Source of the DNA: Asparagopsis taxiformis
Lineage: Eukaryota > Rhodophyta > Florideophyceae > Bonnemaisoniales > Bonnemaisoniaceae
DNA: 55,614 bases
Assembly: GCA_030407315.1 (NCBI GenBank)
Contig: JALQPE010000658.1
Coordinates: forward strand, 1-55,614
Direction: 5' to 3'
Part shown: positions 1 to 9,606 of the stretch, in pieces
How the letters are laid out: every line of letters begins with the position of its first letter
Numbering within the stretch: the stretch's first letter is position 1
The notes under the pieces: model-generated
The model's input: only the letters and a program-made list of their open reading frames with translations
What the model was told of the DNA's origin: nothing
Database searches by the model: none
Program-made: the position numbers and the translations under genes

Positions 1-1991
1 CCATATCTCTGCAAGTCACACCGGGAGGATGGTCTAGAAGATGGAACTGAAAGTTTTGAGACCTGTGGTGTGGAATGGGCCGAGGGTGGAGAGCATTGAT
101 TGTTTGAAATAGGAAATGGAGTTCTGGAGGCTTTGTAGTTCGGCGGCTGTCCAGTGCTTGATGCGACCGCGTTTCATGACCCATGCGACGAGGTCAGAGT
201 ATTGGGTGCAGATGGAAGTGAGGGGGGCTGTCTCTACTTCGTCACAGCATGTGTCAATGAATGCTGCGATGAAAGGGAACACCATGTCGACATGGTGATA
301 GTCTTTGGCTGCGAGCATGCCGCGTATGCCGTCCTCCGTGAAGAGGCCGTTCAAATTGGTGCCCTTCTCACCCTTGGAGAAGTCGACATGAAGACCGGTG
401 ATGTAGTAGTCGCGTTCGATAGCGGACAGAATGCTGTTGAGCCGGCGAGGATGGATTTTTTCACCTTCTTGAAGGTGCGAGGTGTCCCGGAATGGGAAGC
501 AGTGGTGGTGGTGAGGTCTGGGGAGCTGAGGCGGTGGACAATGCACTGTTTGATGAGCTTTGAGATGCCGAGGTGGAGATTGTGCAGAGGCACGAAGGAG
601 AAAATGTTGTAGGGGTCTAGGGGACTGTTGGTGGGTAAAAGAGCGGTCGATTCGAGGACAGAGTGTTGTTCGAGGAGGGAGAGAGCTTCGAGCGGAGCAG
701 TTGTATGCTCCTGAGCGCTCTCTTGGCGTGCAGAGCGTGTATCATCGAGGGAGCGGGGCTGGTGTGGCGCGGTGGATTCAAGTTGAGTGGCGGGGATGTA
801 GCAGCGGTGGCAGGGATGTGTGGTGGTAGTGCTGTTGCGAGTGCATGACAGCTCTTTGGCCTCTGGAAAGTCGCAGCAATAATTGGCTAGGATGGGAAAG
901 CATTGGCGGGCAGTTGCAGTGGAGTCTGTGCAGGGGAACCCGGAAGAGAACGCGGTGGATAGGGACGAAAACACTTTTTCGAGTGCTTTATGAAGAATAT
1001 CAATTTTGCGAGCGTGACTAGCAGAACTAGAGGTTGTCGGCATTTCATCACCGAACAAGGCGTTGGACGAAGGGTTAACAATGTACGGAAGATACCCGAC
1101 GATGGTGAGGCCGGTACGGATGCAGTGGCGACGGAGGGGGGCGGAGAAGTTGAGCAGTGTGACGTGTATGGGGTATGCAACGATTGCGGAGCTCTTGAGG
1201 CTTGTGCTGCTCTTGTCGGAGTACACTTGGAGGAGGCCGGCAAAGGAGGAAGGTGTGGGATCATTTTCCTCTGCCCATACGCCCTGTGGATCTTCCGAGA
1301 GCTGCACGCGCTGTCTAGTAACCTGGTGCAGCGTTTTCGCGAATTCTGTGTGTAGGGGATGAGAAAATATTGCGGTGCCGTCTGGGGCGGTCTGTGGGGA
1401 GGGGTGGAAGAGAGTATTTTGGTCGTTAGCCAGTGCTAACTGCCTGCGGAGCATGTCGACTGGGTCGCGGAGGTACAGCTGTGCCGAGTACTTACCAGTT
1501 TTGTCTGGAATGATGTGGCTCTTGTAACCTTCGGTGCGGAAATGTGTTTCGACCATGGAAGCGGTAACGTGGCGACATTCTTCTACGGTGCGAACGGCGC
1601 TGTTGAACTTTTCTAGGGAGAATGCGGGGTCTTGTAGGATGGTGATGACTTCGCTCACGCGGCCAGCGCCGGCCTTGTACTCGAGGGTTGTGAGACTGGC
1701 GGCGAGGGATTGCACGAGGAGGTCTGCGCGGGAGGGGGTTGAGGTTGGTGGCAGTGGAGCGTCACAGGGTGAGTCGCTGGAGGAAGCACGACCAGTTTCT
1801 GGGTCTGGGGAGCTGGGTTGCGGGGAATCATGGTCGCCGTTTCGAGCAGGCTCATGGGTGACGGCAGGGACACGAGCGTTGTTGAAATGTTGGGGAGAGG
1901 GGTTGAAACGGTAGCGACACGTTCGCTCATGCAGCGCGAGCGCATAAGCATCTACGCAGTAGTAGAAGCACCCTTCATACTTGCATTCCAT
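1..1991 (-). pseudogene. CACTA/Plavaka-type (Tnp2-like) transposase, frameshifted, C-terminus off-window
   Basis: The frame opens at 1991 with a short Cys/His-rich start (C-x4-C, then H-x4-C within residues 3-26), as in fungal Plavaka and other CACTA-superfamily transposases. At residues 392-397 is HPCHRC, and at 469-478 LHNLHLGISK, which matches the conserved DxxHNLxLG block of Tnp2-like DDE transposases. The first frame stays open to 351, but the protein-like sequence passes into the -1 frame (ending at 34) at an A6 run (plus-strand T6 at 456-461); that frame carries a conserved-looking stretch with ERDYYITG and HVDMVFPFIAAF. A second shift near 55 restores an FHLLDH motif that runs off the left edge. 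The order of motifs is convincing; the exact subfamily is not certain. As it stands it is probably inactive. Confidence 0.7.
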
Positions 1992-2592
1992 GTCGAGTTT
2001 TGACGCAAAAGGGAGGATTGCGAGCTGAACAGGGGAGACTGTGCCGTCCAGATGCGACCAATTTTATTTTTGTGGTGCTTTCGAGACTTGGAATGTAACG
2101 TGTTCGTTCGTAGTTTTGTGGGTAGTAGTTTTGTGCTCACTCCAGCTGACATCCCAACGGTGGAATTTAACCGAGAGTTCAATCATTTCCAACTGTTACA
2201 TCACATTGCGTGCTGGCAACGTGTGCATGGAAGGACGAACGACTGCCCTGGGACATGAATTTTCAATTAATTCATTTGTAATAATAACCTTTTTTATTTC
2301 CAAACTTCGTGGAATCTGAATGTGCTTTACAACGGATATGCCACGGATCATGTAAGGAAAGCAAATGGATTCTCATATATATGATTATATGTTTATATTC
2401 GTTGTTCTCGATCCGGATCTCATTGTTCGGGGAATCAGAGACCATGGCTTGGGCCATACTCAATCTCACTGCCGGCGATGATTTCGAGTATGCACAGCAA
2501 GACTTAAGCGGACGCTGAAAGCTGTCCGGTCGACGCCGCAGGCTCCACTCCGCCCTCATCACCGACTGATATTCTTTGACCGACTTTGCTTT
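1992..2592. other. Upstream region of the transposase, no gene seen
   Basis: AT-rich sequence upstream of the minus-strand transposase start. Short open frames on both strands show no protein-like composition. It may hold the transposase promoter, but I see no clear motif. Confidence 0.4.
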
Positions 2593-2630
2593 GTACGTGC
2601 GCGAATCTTGATCAAGATTCGCGCACGTAC
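2593..2630. repeat. Perfect 38-bp palindrome
   Basis: The half-site GTACGTGCGCGAATCTTGA is followed at once by its exact reverse complement, with no spacer (centre between 2611 and 2612). It extends no further on either side. Confidence 0.95.
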
Positions 2631-3462
2631 CTTCGTTCCATCCTCTACCCTCGAGGGTATGCGTTGAGGGAAGCGTGGGTTTTGAGTCTGACTATTTCCG
2701 TTGATGCGATATTTTTCATGGGAAGCCTGTTGACTGATGGTGTGTATTGAGCGGAGGATAGAAGAGAGGTACGTGAAGTTTTGAAAGTATGGTGCGAGGG
2801 AAGGTTGGTTTTGAGTCTGACTGTTGTGGTTGATTCCGATGTTGTGTAGATGATGCAGGAATGTTGATGACGGAAGGTAAGTTTCATTGAGTGCCAAGAT
2901 GTGCTTTGCGAAGATATGGACTGCTGACTATGATTATTATTCATTGCAAGGTTTTTGGATCATGGTTTGTATTGTGTGTAGGATGGATGATTCACTCATC
3001 CTCTCGGAGAGGTAAGTAAGGGAGTTTCTAGGATATCTGTCGTAGTAAGCGTTGCTTTTGAATCTGACTGTTGTGGTTGATGTTGTGTATGTGATGCAGG
3101 AGTGGTGAAGCAGGAACGGCAGGACTGAAGGAGAGTGAAGAAGGGATCTAGGAAGATAGGGAATGAAGCTTTGAGGTGTTTCTGGTATGTGTATATTTTG
3201 GGGAATACGATAGAAGTGAGAGTGGGTTTCAAGTCGTGTAAGATTTTGCTGACAATGTTCGTGTTTGATGTCTTGATGATTTAATAGGCTGGGGTGGTGT
3301 CCAGGAAAGCGGGGATGGAATTGGGAAGGAGCGGATTTTTTGTAATCAAGGTCGTGAGGGTTCTTGAAGTATGTGCGGATGGTGGTGCATGGCGTTCGGA
3401 TGGTAGGGAGAACGCGATAGTGAGGGAGATGGGTGATCGACGATATGCTGACAGGTATTTTG
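2631..3462. other. Non-coding stretch with a weakly repeated motif
   Basis: No supportable gene. A phrase like GGTTTTGAGTCTGACTGTTGTGG recurs in diverged form near 2687, 2810 and 3056, which suggests an old degenerate tandem duplication about 120-250 bp apart. Confidence 0.45.
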
Positions 3463-3590
3463 TATTCTGGCTGGATACGTATTTCATATTCTGGCTGGAT
3501 ACATATTCCGTATTCTGGCTGGATACGTATTTCCTATTCTAACCGGGTATTTATTTCCTATTCTGACCAGATATGTATTTCCTATTCTAG
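3463..3590. repeat. 24-bp tandem repeat, five units plus a partial
   Basis: Units start at 3463, 3487, 3511, 3535 and 3559 with a partial at 3583, each beginning TATTCT and carrying GGATACGTATTTC-like sequence. The first three units are nearly identical and the last two diverged. The 24-bp period keeps frames open on both strands as 8-residue repeats, but I see no sign that it is translated. Confidence 0.9.
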
Positions 3591-3711
3591 AGAGACGTAT
3601 TGTATACGAGCAGTTTCCTAAATGAGAGAATAAAATACGGTCCGATATGGGCCCTGAATTTACCATCCGCTGTAATTTCTTCCCTCCCGGTTTTCGCTGA
3701 TATATTGTATA

Positions 3712-3969
3712 CTGGATGTCGGGTCCTAGTATTCCGCCATATGTACTAGAGAAAGTGGATGTCGGGTCCTAGTATTCCGCCAAACGTGCTAGAGAAAGTG
3801 GATGTCGGGTCCTAGTATTCCGCCATATGTACTAGAGAAAGTGGATGTCGGGTCCTAGTATTCCGCCAAACGTGCTAGAGAAAGTGGATGTCGGGTCCTA
3901 GTATTCCGCCATATGTACTAGAGAAAGTGGATGTCGGGTCCTAGTATTCCGCCATATGTGCTAGAGAAA
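3712..3969. repeat. 43-bp tandem repeat, six units with alternating variants
   Basis: Units of exactly 43 bp start at 3712, 3755, 3798, 3841, 3884 and 3927, sharing GGATGTCGGGTCCTAGTA and ending CTAGAGAAA. Two variants alternate (CATATGTAC in units 1, 3 and 5; CAAACGTGC in 2 and 4; a hybrid in 6), so the array grew partly as 86-bp dimers. Each unit has a small internal inverted pair CTAGTA/TACTAG. The array lies just upstream of the dioxygenase-like gene. Confidence 0.92.
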
Positions 3970-4127
3970 GTGGACGTCCGCATCCAAAAAATTTTTATTT
4001 TTTTTGGACGCGGACGTTCATTTGTTCTAGTAAATCTTGGGGCCGACTAGGACCCGTACTAGAGAGACTGGACGTCCGCGTCCACTTCCGAAAACAAAGA
4101 CGCAGTGGTATCTTCCGTTCTTCGACT
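3970..4127. repeat. Diverged repeat tail with a hairpin, next to the dioxygenase gene
   Basis: The 43-bp repeat passes into GGACGTCCGCATCC, an A/T-rich spacer, and then GGACGCGGACGTTC, forming an imperfect inverted repeat at about 3972-4017. GGACGTCCGCGTCC recurs near 4070. The dioxygenase frame is open back through this stretch without an ATG, so the true 5' end of that gene could lie here or further upstream. Confidence 0.6.
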
Positions 4128-4847
4128 GTGGGCAACGCAGCACATGAACTGTTCACGTTCTACGCCCAGAAGTTCAAACTTGTTCATTCTTCTGCTGAAG
4201 ACAGTTCCAATGATCCCTGGCATCAGATTCGAAACAAGGGTGAGGTAACAGCAGAGCAACAGGCCTCTCGTTTGGGAAGGTTCTCTATCTCAAGGAAGAA
4301 GATTTGCGACGATCTCGAGCAGATGGATGAACATCAATTCAAGAACAAGATGATTCTCGAGGTCGGCAAAGCAATCTGTGCCGAGCTAATGTACTTAGGC
4401 CTAGGAATCCATGGGCCTGTGGCCTTTCCTAAAACCGGTTTACGTCTTTTGCTGACCTCTGATGGTGCTCCAGATCAAGACTTGCACACAGACCTACCGG
4501 TGGTCATCAATGATTCCGATTTCCCACCTGGAAGATCGTACTTTCTGATGGCAAGCGCGGCTCATGGGTTCTGGCTTCGTGGAGCGTATTTCAGCCACAT
4601 CTGTTTGACGCGTGGAGACGCTGAGAAGTACAAGACGCCTGTTATGGACATCTACGTGCCACCGTATTCTCTCCTCATCGGTCGTGGTGACTTCTACCAT
4701 GGAGGCAAAGGATTCAGTAGTTCAGCGGAAAATCGCCTAACATATGGTCTTCCGTTTCGTTCTCATCTCTACCTTTTAAGTGACGAAGAAGAATTGGCGG
4801 ATGCTATCGAAACAGTCAACTACTGGGATGCACCTAGTGCGCGATAA
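4128..4847 (+). CDS. 2-oxoglutarate/Fe(II) dioxygenase-like protein, possibly 5'-incomplete
   Basis: A 239-residue frame, given here from a GTG because no upstream ATG is evident. It shows the layout of a double-stranded beta-helix 2OG/Fe(II) oxygenase: the metal HxD pair in QDLHTD (H120, D122), a distal histidine in GRGDFYHGG (H191), and an NRLTYG strand whose R203 would bind 2-oxoglutarate. Such enzymes use Fe(II), O2 and 2-oxoglutarate to oxidise a substrate; the substrate here is unknown. A decayed paralogue lies in CACTA-2 (about 39000-39765) and shares the N-terminal HDLF/HELF block, PWHxIRN, FPKTGLRLLLT and HTD motifs, so the family travels with these transposons. It ends in TAA. The catalytic motifs fit well; an assignment to nucleic-acid oxidation rests only on context. 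Confidence 0.7.
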   Translation: MGNAAHELFTFYAQKFKLVHSSAEDSSNDPWHQIRNKGEVTAEQQASRLGRFSISRKKICDDLEQMDEHQFKNKMILEVGKAICAELMYLGLGIHGPVAFPKTGLRLLLTSDGAPDQDLHTDLPVVINDSDFPPGRSYFLMASAAHGFWLRGAYFSHICLTRGDAEKYKTPVMDIYVPPYSLLIGRGDFYHGGKGFSSSAENRLTYGLPFRSHLYLLSDEEELADAIETVNYWDAPSAR

Positions 4848-5365
4848 TCTGCAAGAATACTGCTTTGCCTCTCCCTCTACAGGCAGCATCTGCCAATCCT
4901 AAGCTAGCTTCGGTAGTATACTTCCTTTACCACAACTAAATCTACTCCTATTCATGACTTTGAAAATATTAGCACGGTCAGTCTACTGCACTATTAGAGT
5001 TCCTCTACCTCTCACCCAGCATAGCTTCTACACCCTACATCGTACAGACTCATCTTTTTTCCTTTCCTACATGCATGGCACAGTTTTGCAAGCCTGCCAC
5101 AATTCCACATCACTCGAGTAACCAAGGTCTTGGATTGTTCTTCTTAGTATACTAACTATAGTTGAGATGCAAACCTGGCAGCCAATGGCAAAGCCCAGGT
5201 GCAGCACTATCATTGGGCGTGGGCTGACTGGCACCGCTCAGCAAATGAAAGTCTGTTATTATCGCTCAGGTAGATTGTAGTATTACAACGTTGTACGAGT
5301 TCAGATGCAAGACTTTTTATTGCTGATGGTACTCTTGATATCTGTAATTGGACGCCTAAACTGTC
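4848..5365. other. Intergenic region between convergent genes, no gene seen
   Basis: About 520 bp between the stop of the plus-strand dioxygenase gene and the end of the minus-strand methyltransferase/SET frame. AT-rich, with no protein-like frame or clear repeat. It presumably contains both 3' ends. Confidence 0.5.
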
Positions 5366-5833
5366 CTACTTCTCTGCAGTCCAGTAGCGCGATCCATAGT
5401 CAACGAATATCTCTTCCCCAGCTCGAACATCTACTACAACCTGCGCTAGGATGAGATCAGGTTTTGCTACTGCATACTTGAAGTCGCAAGTAGGATTGAC
5501 GTCTTTGTGAACTCGGAACTCTGCATTTTTTCTGCGTTGCACATTTGCAACTCTCTCCATTCCGTCAATGGTCCTACTGTCGTTGAGGTAGCTGCAGACA
5601 TTGTATTCCGCTGGTACAAGATATATCTTGTCGGCCGGTGCTTCTTCTCCGATGACACTGGTCTCCATCTCCATGTTGAAGTTTTGGAATCTTTCACCAG
5701 TACAACTGAACCCGTCCGGTCCGTACAAGCGACTGCGTTGCGGTTCATTCTCCCCAATCTTCCCGTATAAAATTGTCCCATTATATCATCCAACAACAGA
5801 GCCCCTCTCTAAATCTTCTGCGGCAAAAACCCC
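5366..5833 (-). pseudogene. In-frame SET-domain continuation of the methyltransferase gene, after two stop codons
   Basis: Directly after the TAG at 5834-5836, in the same frame, come 15 residues (GVFAAEDLERGSVVG), a TGA at 5786-5788, and then 139 more open codons to a TAG at 5366. The tail reads as a SET lysine-methyltransferase domain: a GVFA strand preceded by VIVAAS in the upstream frame, VVG-x-YNG, SYLNDSR, KNAEF and the terminal GEEIFVDYGSRYW. The SET domain therefore spans the stop codon, with its first strand inside the methyltransferase frame. Single substitutions such as CAG or AAG to TAG and CGA to TGA would explain both stops. It may be a recently broken gene, or be read through or edited. 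Without the tail the upstream ORF ends inside a domain, which argues that the fusion is ancestral. Confidence 0.7.
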
Positions 5834-8800
5834 CTATCCTCCCTCTCGAACTGTCGATGCAGCAACAATAACGTTGTGAAAGGAGGCATCTACTGCAAGC
5901 ATCATCTCAGGGTCAACGGAGAAAACCTTGCCTAAATCTTCTACGCCCCATTCATTCATTGGGACTTCGGCAAGTCTTCGGAGCATGCTTTGATCCCGCG
6001 CAACAGAGGAGACAAATCGCAACATATGCAGTGGTAGTGAAGATACCGACGGGAATCCATCAGGCGCATCACTTCGATGTCGAAGTCTTTCACTTCCTAC
6101 ATTGCTCCTTATCGAGTAATTCCATTCTTTGTTAGCGAGAATACTCGATATGTCATTTTTGGTTGCCTCCCCAAAAACTCCGTCTCGACCTTGCCTAACA
6201 AAGCAATCCAGCAACAACGGCTGAGCTGATCCATGGCATGTGGCGTCTTTTTCACATCCAATAAACTTGCGATACAGACCATCTCTCATTGTCATGCAAG
6301 CTATTGCAGTAGAATACGTTCCGGAGAATAGATCTACCACAATGTCTCCTGGCTTTGAAAACCTTGAAATAAGCTCTCGAAGTATGGACAGAGGCTTCTG
6401 CTCCGCACGTAGCCTTTTGTCTTCGAAGTTCAATGACTCACCAGGTCCGAGCTTTGGGCAGTTGTCGATTGCGTTCACGCACCCTGGATGTCGTGAAATG
6501 TCACGGTTATGCAAAGAATAATCAACCATTTCAAACGCGGCAGCTCCCATCCCACGTTTGAAACTGTGCACAACAAACTCGTGAATGTTGTGTAATGAAC
6601 ACGATTTGTTCATTGGGTTTTGGATGAATACGTAGGGACGACGGCTTAGAATGAGAGGAACATCGTCTGTACGCATGGATTGTTCCCCGCTTTCTGCATT
6701 TTGAAGAGCTTCTGCCCACCCAACCAACTGTTTGATACTGGAAAATATCAGGGCATGTCCTCCAGGGCGCAGCATTCGAGAAATGTCCTTTCCAGTACGA
6801 AACATTTGTGCGCTATTGATGTCATCATAGTCTGAATTGGTCTTGCCTTTCTCCCTCCGCGTGTTGAAGGGTGGATCGGTGAGCACAAGTTGTGCTTGTC
6901 CATCATTAGTATTCCCTGAAAGCATGCCAATGGAATCAGTGTTAACCTGGTGCACTAACCTCGAGGCTGTACAGTTGTAAGCCACGCAAAATCTCTTCAT
7001 GACCTTTTTCAATTGCACAATATGATCCGGTACCCCCTCTTCCTCACCCACTGCCTCCGCTGACGGTGTATCCTCCGCAACATCTTGCATAACCGTGTCC
7101 ACTGCGGACGAAGCCCTCCCATCCATGCTGGATGTATACTGGGATCCAGAGTCATTGGTAGGTTTCCTTCCACCTGTACCTAAACGGCGAGTGCTGTGCT
7201 GCATTGATTCATTCGACTCAAGACGATCTCTTTCTCGAGAAAGAGATCTGGATGCTGCGTTGCGCTGTTCAGTCTCGTAGAGAATTTTCAAGTCGCAGAC
7301 ATCAACTGGCTTCACACGCATTTCACGGTTCCAGTTCTTCCATACCTTGAGTCTTTCGTGACCATCCAATGCGATGGATTGTTCTATTCTTGCTTCGATG
7401 AAGGCGTTCAATCCGAACCGGTCAGGCTGATGGAAAAATTTAGTGCGCAGCCCTTCCATCTGGTTCGTACTTGATCCGAATACATCAATGCCTATCATAC
7501 AGTCATACACAGACACTAGTACGGCTTCTGTCAAAGACCTCAACCTTGCATCAACAGAGATATCCAAAGTGCCTGGATAACCTGCATTCTCGCGGAGTTT
7601 CACTACCGGGGACGGAAGCAGAAGATCTGAGTAGTGGTCAGGATGTGCCCACCCGTCAGTACGATTAGCAAGACAGATGAATTGGAATTTCTCAGAGTCG
7701 AAAACCATGTATGGGCGACACATCATGTAGGCGCTTTCGAAGCCCAGAATCATCGCTGTTGTATCCCAGGCAGACATGACCCTTTCCAAAACGACACCCA
7801 CAGACTCTCCGTTTGCTCTTGTGCGCTGGAAAGGGGCGAATGTAGAAGTCTCTGTATCCCTCCCAGTTCTACGACGCTTCCTACCCCGGCGAATGGGTGC
7901 ATTTCTGCGTCTAGTGAGGGCAATGTGCACAAATGAAATCATAAACATCAGCCTTCCAAATACTTTGTCTTCTTCTGTTAATGTTCTACCCTGTGCACTT
8001 CTTCCAGAACGAAAATAATCACAGGTGAGGACTTCGCGACACAACGGAGAAGCAATTTCACCACTTGTAGACATCCCAAACAACTGCTCGCCGACTGATG
8101 CTCTTTTCTCGAGAGATGTGGGGAACTCCTTCATCGCAAAATTGTTCTGAACTTCCACCGGCCTTCCCCATACAATACAGAACAACTGCCACAGACAGCG
8201 AACCATTTTGGGATTGGGTTCTTCTATGCGACTGTAGGGGCGAAGCACACGAAGAATTGACAAGCAACTCTCGTACTGTGGCTGCCTCAGCACAGTTTCT
8301 GCCAAATCTTCGCGCTGAGATCCCACGGCGAGCCATCGCCTAATGGATGGCATATTCACGTTGCGAATTGTAACCATGCTTGAGCTTCCTTGTTTTTCAC
8401 CTGCGTTTCGCTCCCAGTACCCATCTCTAAGATCCAAAGTAAGATTCAGGTACTCAATGAAAGTCATCCTCTTCTGCCTGGATGCCATATCGTTCGCGTT
8501 TGATGCTTTCACACTATCTAGAAGGAAAGCAGCACTTGTAATCGGAGATATGTCGACTTCTTCTTCAATCATAGGAAAAGTGAAATCACGCGGAAGCTCA
8601 CCGTTCTCTATGAGCTTGATTACAGCTTTCGAACGATGCGCACCATCCAGCACCTCTACATCACCGTCAATGATCCGACCGGTAATTGGGTTGTTGTCAT
8701 TGTAGCCGTAAACCTGAATGCTCTCGGCAATAACATCGACGTGCCTGTAGTCGATTTCTCGAATCTCGACATATCTTTTGATCTTGAATGGGTCGATGTG

Positions 8801-8875
8801 CAATAGCCCATTGCGCCGCTCACCATGAAGGGGACGCCCAGAGGTGCTCGCTGGATTTCTCTTCTCAGAGGCCAT
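5834..8875 (-). CDS. ParB-domain plus DNA adenine methyltransferase protein (N-terminal 1013 residues)
   Basis: The frame starts at an ATG (8875). Residues about 27-110 form a ParB/Spo0J-like nuclease-fold domain, with IAESI, GYN, NPI and VLDGAHRSKA in the usual order. A basic stretch RRGRKRRR near 329 could be a nuclear signal. Residues about 655-890 form a Rossmann methyltransferase: catalytic DPPF at 667-670, EQKP at 825-828 (motif X region) and DLFSGT at 848-853 (AdoMet motif I). The order catalytic motif first, then X-I, is that of beta-class amino-methyltransferases; DPPF favours N6-adenine. ParB-methyltransferase fusions are known in phages and bacterial elements. About 500 residues between the domains are unrecognised. 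The frame meets TAG at 5834-5836, but SET-like sequence continues beyond it in the same frame. Confidence 0.8.
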   Translation of the reverse strand: MASEKRNPASTSGRPLHGERRNGLLHIDPFKIKRYVEIREIDYRHVDVIAESIQVYGYNDNNPITGRIIDGDVEVLDGAHRSKAVIKLIENGELPRDFTFPMIEEEVDISPITSAAFLLDSVKASNANDMASRQKRMTFIEYLNLTLDLRDGYWERNAGEKQGSSSMVTIRNVNMPSIRRWLAVGSQREDLAETVLRQPQYESCLSILRVLRPYSRIEEPNPKMVRCLWQLFCIVWGRPVEVQNNFAMKEFPTSLEKRASVGEQLFGMSTSGEIASPLCREVLTCDYFRSGRSAQGRTLTEEDKVFGRLMFMISFVHIALTRRRNAPIRRGRKRRRTGRDTETSTFAPFQRTRANGESVGVVLERVMSAWDTTAMILGFESAYMMCRPYMVFDSEKFQFICLANRTDGWAHPDHYSDLLLPSPVVKLRENAGYPGTLDISVDARLRSLTEAVLVSVYDCMIGIDVFGSSTNQMEGLRTKFFHQPDRFGLNAFIEARIEQSIALDGHERLKVWKNWNREMRVKPVDVCDLKILYETEQRNAASRSLSRERDRLESNESMQHSTRRLGTGGRKPTNDSGSQYTSSMDGRASSAVDTVMQDVAEDTPSAEAVGEEEGVPDHIVQLKKVMKRFCVAYNCTASRLVHQVNTDSIGMLSGNTNDGQAQLVLTDPPFNTRREKGKTNSDYDDINSAQMFRTGKDISRMLRPGGHALIFSSIKQLVGWAEALQNAESGEQSMRTDDVPLILSRRPYVFIQNPMNKSCSLHNIHEFVVHSFKRGMGAAAFEMVDYSLHNRDISRHPGCVNAIDNCPKLGPGESLNFEDKRLRAEQKPLSILRELISRFSKPGDIVVDLFSGTYSTAIACMTMRDGLYRKFIGCEKDATCHGSAQPLLLDCFVRQGRDGVFGEATKNDISSILANKEWNYSIRSNVGSERLRHRSDAPDGFPSVSSLPLHMLRFVSSVARDQSMLRRLAEVPMNEWGVEDLGKVFSVDPEMMLAVDASFHNVIVAASTVREGG

Positions 8876-9606
8876 CGAGAAATAGATTCTTCACCTCAAT
8901 CAGCCACCAGCAGAAAACAATGTTCTCTCCTACCTGACGTTAAAAACCTTCGGCAACAATCTTGATAAACCTTAAATGCACAGTTAAAGAGTTAACCTGA
9001 ATATTTTCAGGTATACTTTGGCTAGGTAGGGTACGTAATGAGGAATAATTAGGTTCTTCGGCGGCCTTTCAATACAATTATTTCGCCAACGGACATTTCC
9101 ATTTTTGTTTTGAATTTGAAGTCCCCTCGAGAGATTGAGTTTGAAATCTGCCATCGGAGATTTCAAAACCAATCTTTTGAGAGGACTTCATCTTCTGTTC
9201 GAACTTGTAGACTCGTTCTTACAACCAGTATATAAATATACACATTGATTTCACTTCATCATTCTCGATCCCTGCGTCTGTTTATACATACACGTCTAGG
9301 TTCCGTTATATTGCCACAGCGAAAAATACACCCAATCTACTGGTAATGGCTTCGAGCAGCTCGGAATAAGATCTTTATTATATGGTGATGAATGTTCAAG
9401 AGAGATGATCATCACGATGTTGGTCTCCCATGTCGCTTGGGACAGGTGTTAGTAATTTATAACCGTTACGAGTTATGCAAGTATAAAAATAGTAACCTAC
9501 CAATTTTCTCTCTATCATCCCACACGGATACAAGCTGTACAGTTTCGTCATCTTTCCTGTTTCCTCAGTCGATACCTCTTCCATTCTTTTCCTGGGAATA
9601 CCCATT
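8876..9606. promoter_or_regulatory. Divergent intergenic region between the methyltransferase gene and the 9607 gene
   Basis: 731 bp separates two divergently transcribed genes, so both promoters should be here. AT-rich, no supportable ORF. It holds the hairpin listed separately; TATATAAATA-like runs occur around 9230, but no defined element can be assigned. Confidence 0.45.
9118..9190. repeat. Imperfect long hairpin in the divergent promoter region
   Basis: GAAGTCCCCTCGAGAGATTG followed by TTTGAAATC pairs, with a few mismatches, with GATTTCAAAACCAATC and TTTTGAGAGGACTTC across a loop of about 8 nt. It could be a small foldback element or a regulatory hairpin. Confidence 0.75.

Noticed and set aside
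3433..3621. 8-residue repeat protein encoded by the 24-bp tandem repeat
   Set aside because: Frames stay open on both strands only because the period is a multiple of three; there is no start context or flanking coding sequence.
5366..8875. Stop-codon reassignment (UAG/UGA as sense) in this organism
   Set aside because: Other intact genes here end normally in TAA, TGA and TAG (for example 10995, 11601, and TAG for Y gag), so global reassignment is not supported. Local decay, editing or readthrough are better explanations.
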